Of a stretch of 60,000 bases of DNA, positions 29,875 to 40,531 are shown piece after piece (the first letter of the stretch is position 1; every line of letters starts with the position of its first letter). The stretch is from Lineus longissimus. Lineage: Eukaryota > Nemertea > Pilidiophora > Heteronemertea > Lineidae. The stretch covers positions 11,038,001 to 11,098,000 of the forward strand of contig NC_088316.1 of the NCBI RefSeq assembly GCF_910592395.1. The letters are read 5' to 3'. The notes beneath the pieces are model-generated. The model saw only the letters and a program-made list of their open reading frames with translations, was not told the DNA's origin and ran no database searches. The translations under genes and the position numbers were made by a program.

Positions 29875-31914
29875 TGTATATGGATGCATACAAATCAGCC
29901 AAATGCCTGCCATTGTTGTCATTTTCAAACAGTCATAATATCAAGTTTGCTCTTACTTGTTAAAAATGAATATGTTTATGCAATTATGTTCCTCTCCTTT
30001 AACATCAGTAGATTTTAATAAAGCTCACATCGTTCATATTGATATCCCATCTTAACTCTTCTTCCTTGAATTCTTCACAATAGATGTTCATTGACAAGAA
30101 CAGCTTCGTGAACCGAAATGATTCTCCGTTGATTTAAGTGCCAAAATGCACAACCTTGCTTGCATCGGAACGATCTCGCCATTGATAGCAAGCAACCTCT
30201 CTTGCATTGCCCTGAAACGAACATTTCCATGATCAGGACAACTCCCAGACTACAGCCTCTAGATTGTGACTATTACCTGAAGGACACATTTTCCTACAAC
30301 AGTGTTGACAATTCTGTCTTGGGCACGAGTCCTCCGTTTCAAAGAAAAGACAACTCCATGAGATAGCCAGGGTGTCTTTCGACTTTCATCCTTCAACTGA
30401 GAATGTCTCCTATCCATGCGAATAACTTCTTTTCTTCCCCAGAAATGACAATTATCACTTTTTAACTAATTGCATGTCACAACCTGTCCACTGCACTTGA
30501 AACCATTCTATCCAACAAACTTAAGACAATCTCCCCACAAACACTATCATTTATGTCACAACCTGCCCTCGAACTCCACACAAACAATGTCACAACCTGT
30601 GGTACATCAATATTCTGTCCCCTATCAAAACCATTCCATCTCCCAACCTCAAATGAACTTTATTTATACATTGTGACAAAAAATTACCCCCCCCCTTCCA
30701 CTCTACATCACAACCAGTCCAATCTATCTGATCAATCCACACAGACACATATCCAACGAACAACAACTACAATAGATAACAAACTAAATAACACAATATT
30801 TACAAATATTCAGGCTTTATTATGTATCATTAATAATCACCATTTACAATACTAGAGACCTGCCAAACATTGATAGCAGAATACCACTATCAATATTATT
30901 TGCCACCTAAACATCACTATCAATACTATCAAACACAAAATGTCTCACAATGCAGCTTCACGCATACCAGAACTGCTCACAATTGCCTGAAATATGACCA
31001 GCTGCTCTGCACACCCGACAAAACGAATATGGAGGTGTATTCTTTGTTTAACAACTACTGCGACAACTAATTATCTTCTTGATGGTGTAAATAGTGAGAG
31101 AGACTCCTTTACTCGTTGTTTTGGAAGACTTCACGACTGTGCACTATTATCAGTGTAACGGCCCATAATGCTTTGCGGGGGAAGTTGCTAAATTCGTTCG
31201 ACGACTCCATATTGAAAATTTCATCCGAGTCGTCACCACATGGTGACGAGGTCGCGCAGGTGGCAGAGTGAATTGGCAAAACATAGTTTTCGGCAAAATA
31301 ATATTATTTCGTTTCATTCTCATTTCATCGTATTGATATAAATCAGTGATTTGATTAGACCAATCCATTCCTAAGTGAATAACATCAGCCGAAGGGCTTG
31401 TTTTTTTACATCCTCACATGCAGGTTGTTCATTGGACAAACCTAGTCTCAGGATAATGAGCAAAGCATGCAGTTGAAAGTACTCGCAGTTTTCACAGGAA
31501 TACAATCACTCCGGTAACATTGCTTAATAGCAGACACCTCCGATCATGCAGATTCTCATGGGTATGATCTAAGGCCTATAGGACCAAATCATCAGCACGA
31601 CTGAAAAACACGTTTTTTAGGTGGCGTTTTGGACGACAGCGCCCACGCTGAATATGGCCCTATGTACCCCCCCCCCCCCCCCCCCACCCTCAAATGCAGC
31701 GGGATATAGGGAGCACTAATAAGCGTTAACACGACGGGAGACGCGGATTATTGATGTACACTAAATGCATTGTAAATGTAGTGCGTTAACGCTAACTAGG
31801 GCTTAACAGATATCCTGAGATATTCTGTTAGCGCTACCAGCCAATTTAACACATACCCTGATATATTTTGTTAGCGCTACTAACCGACACACATCGTTAA
31901 CAAATTGGCCGGGT
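29875..31914. other. No gene seen; strongly G-poor stretch and poly-C run
   Basis: No coding region recognised. From about 30,430 to 31,020 the plus strand is nearly free of G and rich in A, C and T, with the motif GTCACAACCTG at about 30,477, 30,556 and 30,590 and a near match (ATCACAACCAG) near 30,707. A 19-base C run lies at 31,667-31,685. Around 31,810-31,880 a motif containing CTGTTAGCGCTAC occurs twice with changes. Confidence 0.5.
31667..31685. repeat. Poly-C homopolymer (19)
   Basis: Uninterrupted run of C as written; the exact length may be affected by sequencing error. Confidence 0.8.
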
Positions 31915-32438
31915 CTATTTGGCAAGCCGCTCGCCGAACAGGCATCTTTTTTTGTCCTGTTTGGAGAGCCGCTTGCCAAACGGCACTAAAAAGCCACCCT
32001 GTTCGGCAAGCCGGGCTTGCTAAACAGGGCAAAAATACTACCCTCTTTGGCGAGCCGGAGAGGTTACAACATGTTGGCCAATCAGAGAGCAGTGACGTCA
32101 TATTCGAATTTATATGCGCATATTTAACAATGGCCGACTTCCCGCTCTCGATTCAATTTCTGTTACTAAACTCGGGTTTTGGTCAATAATCCATGAAGAA
32201 GCATGTACATGTACATGACTGTATGGATTTACAAAAAAAGTCATAAACGTGATTTAACTGATAAGCATGTTAAATGCATTAGTGTGCATTTCTAAAGGCG
32301 TTTCACTGTAACTACAGTGTTGCTGACCGTGTTGCCACGAATGATAATGAGCTCCTGGATGGTTGAATATGCATGAGTTCGGCTCTCCATCTAGGGCAGA
32401 AAAAAGGCGCTGTTTGGTGAGCCGGGCTTGCCAAATAG
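31915..32438. repeat. Cluster of five ~30-bp imperfect palindromes
   Basis: Near-palindromes of the form CTGTTYGGCAAGCC followed by its inverse occur at 31,915-31,942, 31,956-31,983, 31,997-32,029, 32,041-32,060 (partial) and 32,409-32,438. The outermost copies, with flanking AACAAATT-like sequence, are inverted relative to each other, so the whole 0.5 kb may be a non-autonomous element. No coding capacity. Confidence 0.6.
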
Positions 32439-33298
32439 TCACTTCCTAACAAATTACCGCTTCATAAGGTTTAACATCCCCAGTATCAGGTAATAGTCGC
32501 ACACCAGACAAATGTGTGTCGACATTTTGTTTGTACATAAATAGATTGTAGGTAATTTTGTAGTCATCAGCAACCCCAGACAGATCAGTTTATATGAGGT
32601 TATGTGATTCAGGAAGGTGTTCAGACACGCTTCTTGTGGATTATAATCCCTGCTACAGTTCATCGTTGATGAGTGCGTTCCATATGGGAAATTGCATTCC
32701 AGAGCAGCTAATCTGTTTGATTCAGGTTTCAACTCAGCGTGATATCCTTACAGCACGAGTTAATTCTTACCAGTTTATGGTTTATGTTATGTTAAAACAC
32801 CACAGTCATTGTCAGGTTGTTTTACTTCACTCGAAAGTGCTATTCAGCTTTGCTTCATTGATGCGTTCCAAGTCATCCTTCGCGTAGGTTACTGGTCTTT
32901 TCTGAATCGAACTCATGGTTATCTTGTTCTTTGTCGACGGGATCTAATCAGATTCCATGTTTTCGTGGTCTCTTCAGTTTTTACTGGTTTATTTGGAAGT
33001 AGCTAATAGGGAATTTTAAGAGTTTATGGTCTGATTTTTATACGGTTATGTATGAATGGATTTGATTCTACTTCCATTTCAGGGGTAAATTTAGATAATA
33101 TTTAGTCATGATTATATAGTTCGAAACGTAGTAATGTTTGCTTGAACTAAGGGGATTAGTAAGACATATTTGGAAACAAATTAATGATTGCTTAGGTTGG
33201 GATGATTTAATATTTATCATCACGAAAATTTAAATATAAAAATATGTAATTCAATTTAAAATTTTTAGAAAATTTTCATTAAATCGGGGGATGTAATA
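32439..33298. other. No gene seen
   Basis: T-rich DNA up to the left end of pogo element 2. No domain-bearing frame or repeat recognised. Confidence 0.5.
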
Positions 33299-35907
33299 CT
33301 GTAGTTTCATGAAAATAACACCACTTCATTAACAGCCGGTGTCGCCGCCCCTGATTCATAGGGTGGCGAACAGAGCTGTTGAGAAGGCCGATAATTGGCT
33401 GGGATTCTAGAGAGGGTTGTCCAGGCCTCATATCCAATATACTTCAGTTTCGAGTCCAATCCTTATTGTTTGGGTTGTTGAAACCGATTCGTAGGTCTCC
33501 TATGAATGGAATAATGGGATCGGGCCTTCGGCCATTGTACTGAGTGTCCCAGAACATTTTCAACTAATCGTCATTGGTAGTGTAAAGGGTGTCCCAGTGC
33601 TAATGGCTGATAGTGTACAGGGTGTCCATGAAAAAAGTCCAACTGACATATTGGCTTCTGCTGGTTTTAGGGACTGACCTGCCCTTTCAAAGTGAGGCAC
33701 TGCTCAGAGAGGTAATGGAGCATGTCTTCGGGTCTTATCATCCCTACCAGCTTCGGGCTTTCAAAGATACTTTGCAGTGCGAAATTGGTAAGAATGAGAA
33801 GTTGTCCGTCACATATCGGGAGACAAAACCGAACATCCCTCTAAATGTACAGTCTTGTCCGAAGTGATCAGTGAAGGAATAAAAAAGAACGATGCAAATC
33901 CCGATTCAATTTTTTTTCAAAGCTAAAGATACACATTATTAGATTGTCCAGCGTTCAGAATCGTACCCACAATCATTCACAACACCCACAGTCAATTCAA
34001 GTCCATCGCAATGTCCTACTCGACTACATTCACGAACTCTGGTCCATCCACGGCAGTCTCCTCTTCTTCCTCCAAGATAGCATGTGGACCAGCTTCGATT
34101 GGCCTTGGTCGAAACGATGCTTTAAATCAGTTGACGATAACGTCCTCATCAACACCATCCCAGGCATCTCTGATGATGTTGGTCACGTCTCTCAGGCCGA
34201 TGTGAGGGCAGTCTCCTCGTTCGTCCGTGTGGTCCTGATCCATTGTCGCCGTACGTGACATTTGAAGGACTTCATGACTGCAAGGTCTAACGGTTGTACG
34301 AGGGATGTGCAACCAGCAGGTACGTAATCCAGGCTGCCTCTCATGTCGCGGGCTCTCGCCCGGAAGTTCTCTGTCCGGTGGACCCGATAATGATCGACGA
34401 TTAACAGGAACTGGTCGGTCTCGTTGTCGGTGACGTGGGGTGATAGGACTTCATCTAACCAGTTGTGCGCCGTTTCCTCCCTCATCCAACCAGTTTCCGA
34501 TTGGGTAATCTTTACATCTGCTGGTGGGTTGTCTTGGAGGGCTGCAAACACCCGGACGAAACCTCTTCTGGGGAAGGTGATGTGCGCCGGCAACTTTGCT
34601 CCAGCGGCTGCGATGCAGAGGGTGACGGTGTATCCCAGCTTCGTATTGGACCTGGATGATCGGACGTCTATGGTCTTCTCCCCCGTGGTGTTGGCCGTGT
34701 ACATGGTTCTCATATCAAACAGGACAAAGGTTTGGTCCATGTTAAAGAAGAACCGCATCTGTATATCAAGACGATCGATGCTCCCAGTAACCGCATCTCG
34801 GAAGGTCTGGATCCTTGCAGCAGTATCAGCGGGGACGGTCGTGGTATTCTTGGACACGTGGCGTCTCTTCATCAAGCACTCCACCCAGCCTATGGATGCG
34901 TTGAAATCCCATAGCTGAGGGCGACAATGCTGAATCCCTTCTCTGACATCTTGGGCCAACTCATTCCACCAGCTTTGCCATACTACCAACGCCTTATCTT
35001 GAATGTCGAGAACGGAGACTGCGAGGCGACGCTCTCTCATCTGCTGCAGCCATTGGTAAAGCTGGTACTCAACCTGTGGCCATAACAGATCACGGGGCTC
35101 CATCACCGTCTTCTTCCGGCCATGCCCTTGTTCTTGCTTCTGCTCGAGGTCCTCGATATTACACCTTCTAAACGTCTCCCAGGGGATGTTATAGTGGGAG
35201 GCGAACTCTCTCATACTGCGTTCACCAGTGCCTCCTTCTGGTCTCTCAGTAGGCAAGTTTTTCTGTCACGGTGTAGCGCCGGCGTCGTTTTCTCAGCAGC
35301 TCTACAGCATCCATTGTCGCACAGGTTGTCTGCAATGTGGGTACCCTCAGTTGGGCTTCATTTATAGACCTGAGAAGCCCTAGAATTACACAAGAAAACC
35401 ATAAATCCTAGAAACTTCGATTCTGTTTTCTCCCACGTAGGCCTAGGGAGTCTAAATCAAAAAAGAGGGTTGTAGAAAAACAGAGGATGAGCTCCTGGTT
35501 TTGCTTCGGAATTTCGTGACTACTATCATTGCCTGAATCTCACTTTGCTTTACTAATGCAAGCATTCGTAGATTTTCCTTCAGAGTTTCAATAGGGACTT
35601 TTTTTGTTTTGGGGGGTTTGGATCAATCTAAAAGGTGTTTCAGTTTTATGAGACAACCTGTATAAACGGTCGGCGAGTGGCCTTACCATTTACGTCATTC
35701 CACTTGCGCACTCATCGACCAGTAGGCCCACAACACTTCGAATCAATAGGGCTGCGGTAATAAGTGGTTTAGTGTAACCGTGACAGCTCGGCTGAGCCAT
35801 CACAAGGGCCAGCGAAGTCGCTCATTGGTTACCTCTAGTGAATAGACTCGAGAGAAGAGGCCGGGCCTTGAATATCCCAAAGTGGTGTTATTTTCATGAA
35901 ACTACAG
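33299..35907 (-). mobile_element. pogo/Tigger-type DNA transposon, complete ends (element 2)
   Basis: Inverted ends begin CTGTAGTTTCATGAAAATAA and match for about 28 bases at 33,299 and 35,907. TA flanks both ends (33,297-33,298 and 35,908-35,909). It contains one transposase gene in reverse orientation. The TIRs differ from those of element 1 although the transposases are homologous, so these are two subfamilies. Length is 2,609 bp. Confidence 0.85.
34016..35314 (-). pseudogene. pogo/Tigger-family (DDE_1) transposase, frameshifted
   Basis: The first ATG at 35,314 gives MDAVELLRKRRRRYTVTEK, then a frameshift near 35,248. A long open part (from about 35,220 to 34,192) carries REFASHYNIPWETF, WPQVEYQLYQWLQQMRERRL and the catalytic motifs FNMDQTF, LLIVDHYRVH and SLVQPLDLAVMKSFK. 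A second frameshift near 34,250 leads to the acidic C-terminus, which stops at about 34,016. It is clearly homologous to the transposase at 27,429-28,749 across the whole length (for example both have RSSRSN/RTSRSN and HITFPRRGFVR). It is less decayed than that copy, so it is probably younger, but it is still not intact. Confidence 0.85.
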
Positions 35908-35909
35908 TA

Positions 35910-36479
35910 TATAGCTCTGTATAGGTATCCTTGGCAACAGCCAATAGAAACATCCTGTGCCATCCATGCCAGGCTCTGTTACGTAACCAGCCAAGAGATA
36001 CCACGGGATAGATTTGTTGTTCGAGAGAATAGCCTTGGCTCTCATCGAGAAGAGACGTACTAAATAATATAAGGAGATATCAGTGTTGTCGAGATTGTTT
36101 TTGGAGCAGGAACCTGGAGGGCACCAGCCCATACATTACACAAGACAACACAGAGCCTACTTCCACTAGATGATGGAGATCTTCGACTAGATCCGTTCGA
36201 CTAGATCCGCTGTTTAGTGTATTTTTTATGATTTTTGTGCAGATATTGTAATGAGGCTATCAGGGTTGTGTTGATTGAGATATTACACCGATTGACTGTC
36301 TGAAGTTGTACTTAAATTTGAAAACATGCAGTAGCGCCTGCAGCGGCAGCACCTGCAGTAGCACAAGCCTAACCATAGGTGTCACAAGCCTAATCATGGT
36401 GGCGCGAATGCAGAAAGAGAGAAGCAGACATCAAGAATGGCCCATTTGGCCTTGCCAACATTGAACGACAGAATCAGCA
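35910..36479. other. No clear gene; left flank of the gypsy-type remnant
   Basis: Nothing recognised from 35,910 to about 36,330. From about 36,330 a GCAGYRGCACCTGCAG-like low-complexity stretch and gag-like scraps may belong to the element that follows. Confidence 0.4.
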
Positions 36480-36659
36480 TTTTGAGAGGGGAGTCACAAC
36501 ACTCCCGATCAACCCCATGTGGCTGTGGCTCCTACTAGAGATGTTGCTACTGTTCTTCAAAATCCATGTAATAGGAAACAGGGTGATCAATCTCATTTGT
36601 CTGATCAACAGTTTAAGTACCTCTCACGTTACCTACTGAACATATCGAACCGATTCATT

Positions 36660-38890
36660 TCAGGATTGGCAACGGTGAGTTTTTAGTTTCTATCAAGGCA
36701 ATAATAGTAGATTTGACAATTTAGGGTAATAAATTTGAAGAGAATCTTACTGGTCCTGATTTGCTCATTGGTCAGAAATCATTGGCAAACTTGGGATGTA
36801 TTCCTGATTGTGCCAACAACCGTCTTTTGGTCAAACCGTGTAGAGTTGAATTTAGTCCTGATGCTCACATTGTGGTAAAGCCTGGACAGACAAAAACCTT
36901 TCGTATACATGGCAAATTGCCAGGCGCGTCGATAAATTGTGATGTTGTTTTAGATGTATCAAAGCATTTGGCTAAGGTGAATCCTAGTCGCATGTTGACA
37001 AGATTGCGCCAGGGCAATGTAATAGTAACAGTTTCCAATACATCTGGAAAGCCCATACATTTTGGAAAACATCGTCCAGTGGCTTCATTGGATTTGGAAA
37101 ATTTGGTCAATTTTGTTCAGCCTTTGCCATTCTCTGAGTGCCAGGATGCTACTACTTTGAACTCAACACAACAGACAGGTGGTTCTTCAGTCTCATTTAG
37201 CGATGGTCTTACTTCCGTACAGAAACAAAACTTGTTGAAATATCCGCATTTGACTCCAGATGACCGGAGGACAAAGCGCACAGAGTCTGACATCAGAAAG
37301 GATATTGACCTGAATCTGGCCCTGCTTGTGTCTTGTCCTTTAGTCAAAAAGGAGGAAGTGTACCAATTGCTGGAAAAGCATAAGAAGGCATTCAGCCTTC
37401 ATGATTAATTGGGAAATTGTCCTGATTTTCAGGTTGATTTCGAATTGGATGATAACAAACCTTTCTATATCGACCCTACCCAGTACCTGAGACGAGTAAG
37501 AAGGTGATTGGTAGTGAATTACAAAAGGTTGTGAAACTTGGAATTCTTGCCAAAGGACACAAATCCTACACATCTCCGGTACTGATTTTGACACAGCCAA
37601 ATGGTCAAACGAGGGCAGTATCTGATATGCGTGTTCTGAACTTCAGAGAACGGAAGTTTAACCACCCTTTCTTGCCTTTTACTCAGCTGATACAACGTCT
37701 TGGTCTTTTCAACCTAAGGTGTTCAGTGTTATAGATACAAAGAGTGCTTTCCACAGCTTGCCATTGACTGATAGGGAACAGAACTACCTTGGAATATGCT
37801 ATTATCCAGGAGGTGAGAGTTACTAAGAAACTACCACAGGGGCTTACCATTTCACCTGCTGTTTGGCAGTAAAGGAATTCTGTATTGCTCAACACGATGA
37901 CATAGTTCATGGTTCATAGCAAAACTGTCGCTCAACACAAAGAGCATCTCGGAAAAGTGCTAGCAGCTTTGGTGAAGCATCGGTGGGTACTCTCGACTTC
38001 AAAGTGTAAGTTGTTCAGAACCAAGTGTGTTTACCTTGGTCATATCATTCTAATTGATTCTACAGGAAAAGTGTCTTTTACACCAATGGGTGACAAATGT
38101 TCTGCAATTCGTGACATGCCAGTCCCTAGGACCCCAAGACAGATCAAACGCTTTATTGGAGCTGTAAATTTTCTTTGTGTAACTCCCTCGTTTACAAGAA
38201 ATGTTGAAACCATCACATGATTTAACTAGGCGAAACGTTTGAGGGGACTGAGGTACACAAGGAGGCATTTGAAAATGTCTAGGACTTGTTGATAAAGCCT
38301 CCTGTCTTGATGGCTCCTCTGGAACAAGTAAGCGTTTACAACATGCAGCATTGATCTACTCAGTATCAGAACTTGAACTTTTTGGTTTGTTGATCAACAT
38401 TTCTGCTCAGAAACATATTCTCAGGTCAGTAGTTTTGGAAGCTTTTATCGACCACTTTAGTCTTGTGCAGATATTAAAATCTAAGTCAGGACAAGCTACA
38501 ACGCGTATGAAAAAGTTGTTGGAAAAGTTGTCGGAGTATTGTTTTACCATTGGTTACAAGAACGGCACAGATTTAATCTTAGCAGACTTTATGTCGCGCG
38601 CTCCTAGGGAGCATGATTCAGAATTATACCTGTTTTACTGTTTGCTGAAGAACAGCCTGAACTTGAGGTCAGTGTTTGTGGTATTCATGATGATATTTCA
38701 CGTGAATGTTATGAATTTTACCAACCAGCTATCCAAAGAGAAAGGATTGTAACTAGATCTTATGCTAAATCCCATAGTATTCCAGTAGCCCCGCTGTTTC
38801 CCCAGGGTGCAAAAGCTATACGTGAAGCAAACAGGGCTCGAGCCCAGGTACAACCGCCTGCTCTTGCAAATCAGAATCCATTGCATGTGT
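36660..38890 (+). pseudogene. Gypsy-type protease-RT-RNase H polyprotein remnant
   Basis: Order: end of the protease domain (GPDLLIGQ...LANLGC, about 36,750-36,800); a linker open to 37,408; RT fingers (KLGILAKGHKSYTSPVLIL, VSDMRVLNF, about 37,530-37,650); VIDTKSAFHSLPL (about 37,730); the LPQGLTISPAVWQ-type motif (about 37,840); a degraded xxDD catalytic box (about 37,890); KCKLFRTKCVYLGHII (about 38,010-38,045); RT connection (TPRQIKRFIGAVNF); and RNase H with SELELFGLLINI, DHFSLVQI and LILADFMSRAPRE (about 38,350-38,615). At least five stops or frameshifts. The tail after RNase H has no integrase motif. Inactive. Confidence 0.75.
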
Positions 38891-38899
38891 GTGCTCCTG

Positions 38900-40260
38900 T
38901 ATGGCATGATATATGTTGCAATATTCAATAAACATATTTTTCATGCAATGTTGATTTTTGTTCATTCATCGTTTTATTTTTGATGCAATGTTACACTTTT
39001 TTTCAAGCAATGTTCAAATTTTCATTCGATAATACGCATTCAAAGTTTCATATTTGATGCAATGTTTTCAATTTTCTTCATGCAATTACGATTAAATTTT
39101 CATGCAATATTTGGCAATTATTCATTCAATGTTGGCGCAACCTTTTTCTTTCAATAATCTGTGAAAATATTTATGCGAAAACTGCATTGTGGGTAATCTT
39201 AGAAACGAAAACGCTGATTGGCTAATCTCGTGTAGTGGAATAGGAGCGATATACTGTAATATATATGAGCTATATGTGTTTATTTATCAGTTAAACTAGT
39301 AATTAAGTCTTTAACTGATTGGATTCTGTTAGAAAATTCAGGTTTTGATGATGTTTACCTTGGTCATGTTGGTTGTCTGCTGAAGAGCAACCATCTTGGA
39401 TAATGCAATGTGGTATTTGCCTAGCGACCTTAGCAACCAATCAGAAGCCAGTTTACAATATTATAATTAGATTGGTGATGTCATTACCCAAATATGGTAT
39501 TTGTCAACAATCAAACATGTGGGTTTGTTGTGATTTGTGACTTGCGTCTTTTCAAGGATTCAGAGTCCAGGTGTGAAGAGAACAAGTTGTGTTTTTATCT
39601 AAGAGCTGTGTTCTTTCAGTTATTTTCATAAGGATTACAATACCACTAGCACATTGTACACAACTTTTTCCAGAGTCGTTTGATACGAGCTTGGATGGTT
39701 TGGTCTCATTCATATACAGCCATTGACACCATGTACAAAACAATGGAGCTTTTGGTACGTCTGTCTTATTCCCCGTCACGAGATTAGCCAATCAGCGTCC
39801 GCGTTTCTAATATTACCCACAATGCAGTTTTCGCATAAATATTTTCGCAAAATATTGAATGAAAAAGTTTCCGCCAACATTGAATGAATAATTGCCAAAT
39901 ATTACATGATCATTTTATGAAATTTAGAAATCGTTATTGCATAAAAAAGTGAAACATTGAATCGAATACGTAACATTGAATGATCAATTATCAGGGCAAC
40001 TATCGAATGAAAATTTGAGCATTATTGCATGAAAAAAGTAAATTATTGCATCAAATATGAAATATTGAATGAACAATTATCGAGTAAACATTGCATAAAG
40101 AAATGTAACATTGCATCAAATATGAACACACATTGAATGGAAATTTTAACATTGCATAAAAAAGTGTAACATTGCATCAAAAATGAAACGATGAATGAAC
40201 AAAAATCAATATTGCATGAAAAATATTTTTATTGAATATTGCAACATATATCATGCCATA
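38900..40260. mobile_element. Foldback element, 1.36 kb, 6-bp target duplication
   Basis: The left arm (about 38,900-39,240) and right arm (about 39,785-40,260) are inverted copies starting TATGGCATGATATATGTTGC. Arms are built of short variants of a TTGATGCAATGTTxxA unit. CTCCTG flanks both sides (38,894-38,899 and 40,261-40,266) as a 6-bp target duplication. The ~550-bp centre holds no gene. The insertion interrupts the gypsy-type remnant. Confidence 0.8.
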
Positions 40261-40531
40261 CTCCTGCTACTACAGTGGTTAGACATGAAAATATTGGTCA
40301 TTATGACCCACCTCAGACTGTAGTGCAAAATTGGAAAATTAAACGAGACTTACCTGTGTAAGTTGAAGTGTGATTGTAATTCTATCGAACTATCAATCAC
40401 GAATAGGGATCACGTGAGATGCGTGCAGCATATCAGCAGTCAGTCTTTAACGCTACGGAGGCCTTAGGAATCGAAAGGGATCACGGGAAGGGATATAACG
40501 CAAATCAAACCACAATACATCACCGTAATGC

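Larger units (their letters stand above)
36480..40420 (+). mobile_element. Gypsy-type (Metaviridae-like) retrotransposon pol remnant, interrupted by a foldback element
   Basis: Protease-end/RT/RNase H coding remnants run from about 36,660 to 38,890. The element is interrupted at 38,900-40,260 by a foldback element and its last ~150 bases resume at 40,267. No LTR pair or integrase domain was recognised. This is an old, heavily mutated copy. Confidence 0.7.

Noticed and set aside
34424-34918. Plus-strand ORF of 164 codons
   Set aside because: Antisense shadow of the pogo element 2 transposase, which has all family motifs on the other strand.
24295-40420. A single gypsy element with gag-protease at 24.3-26.6 kb and pol at 36.7-38.9 kb, split by 10 kb
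   Set aside because: A protease-like tail can be followed past 26,390 to about 26,572, and a protease end is also present at 36,750. No target duplication joins them, so two separate remnants are the safer reading.
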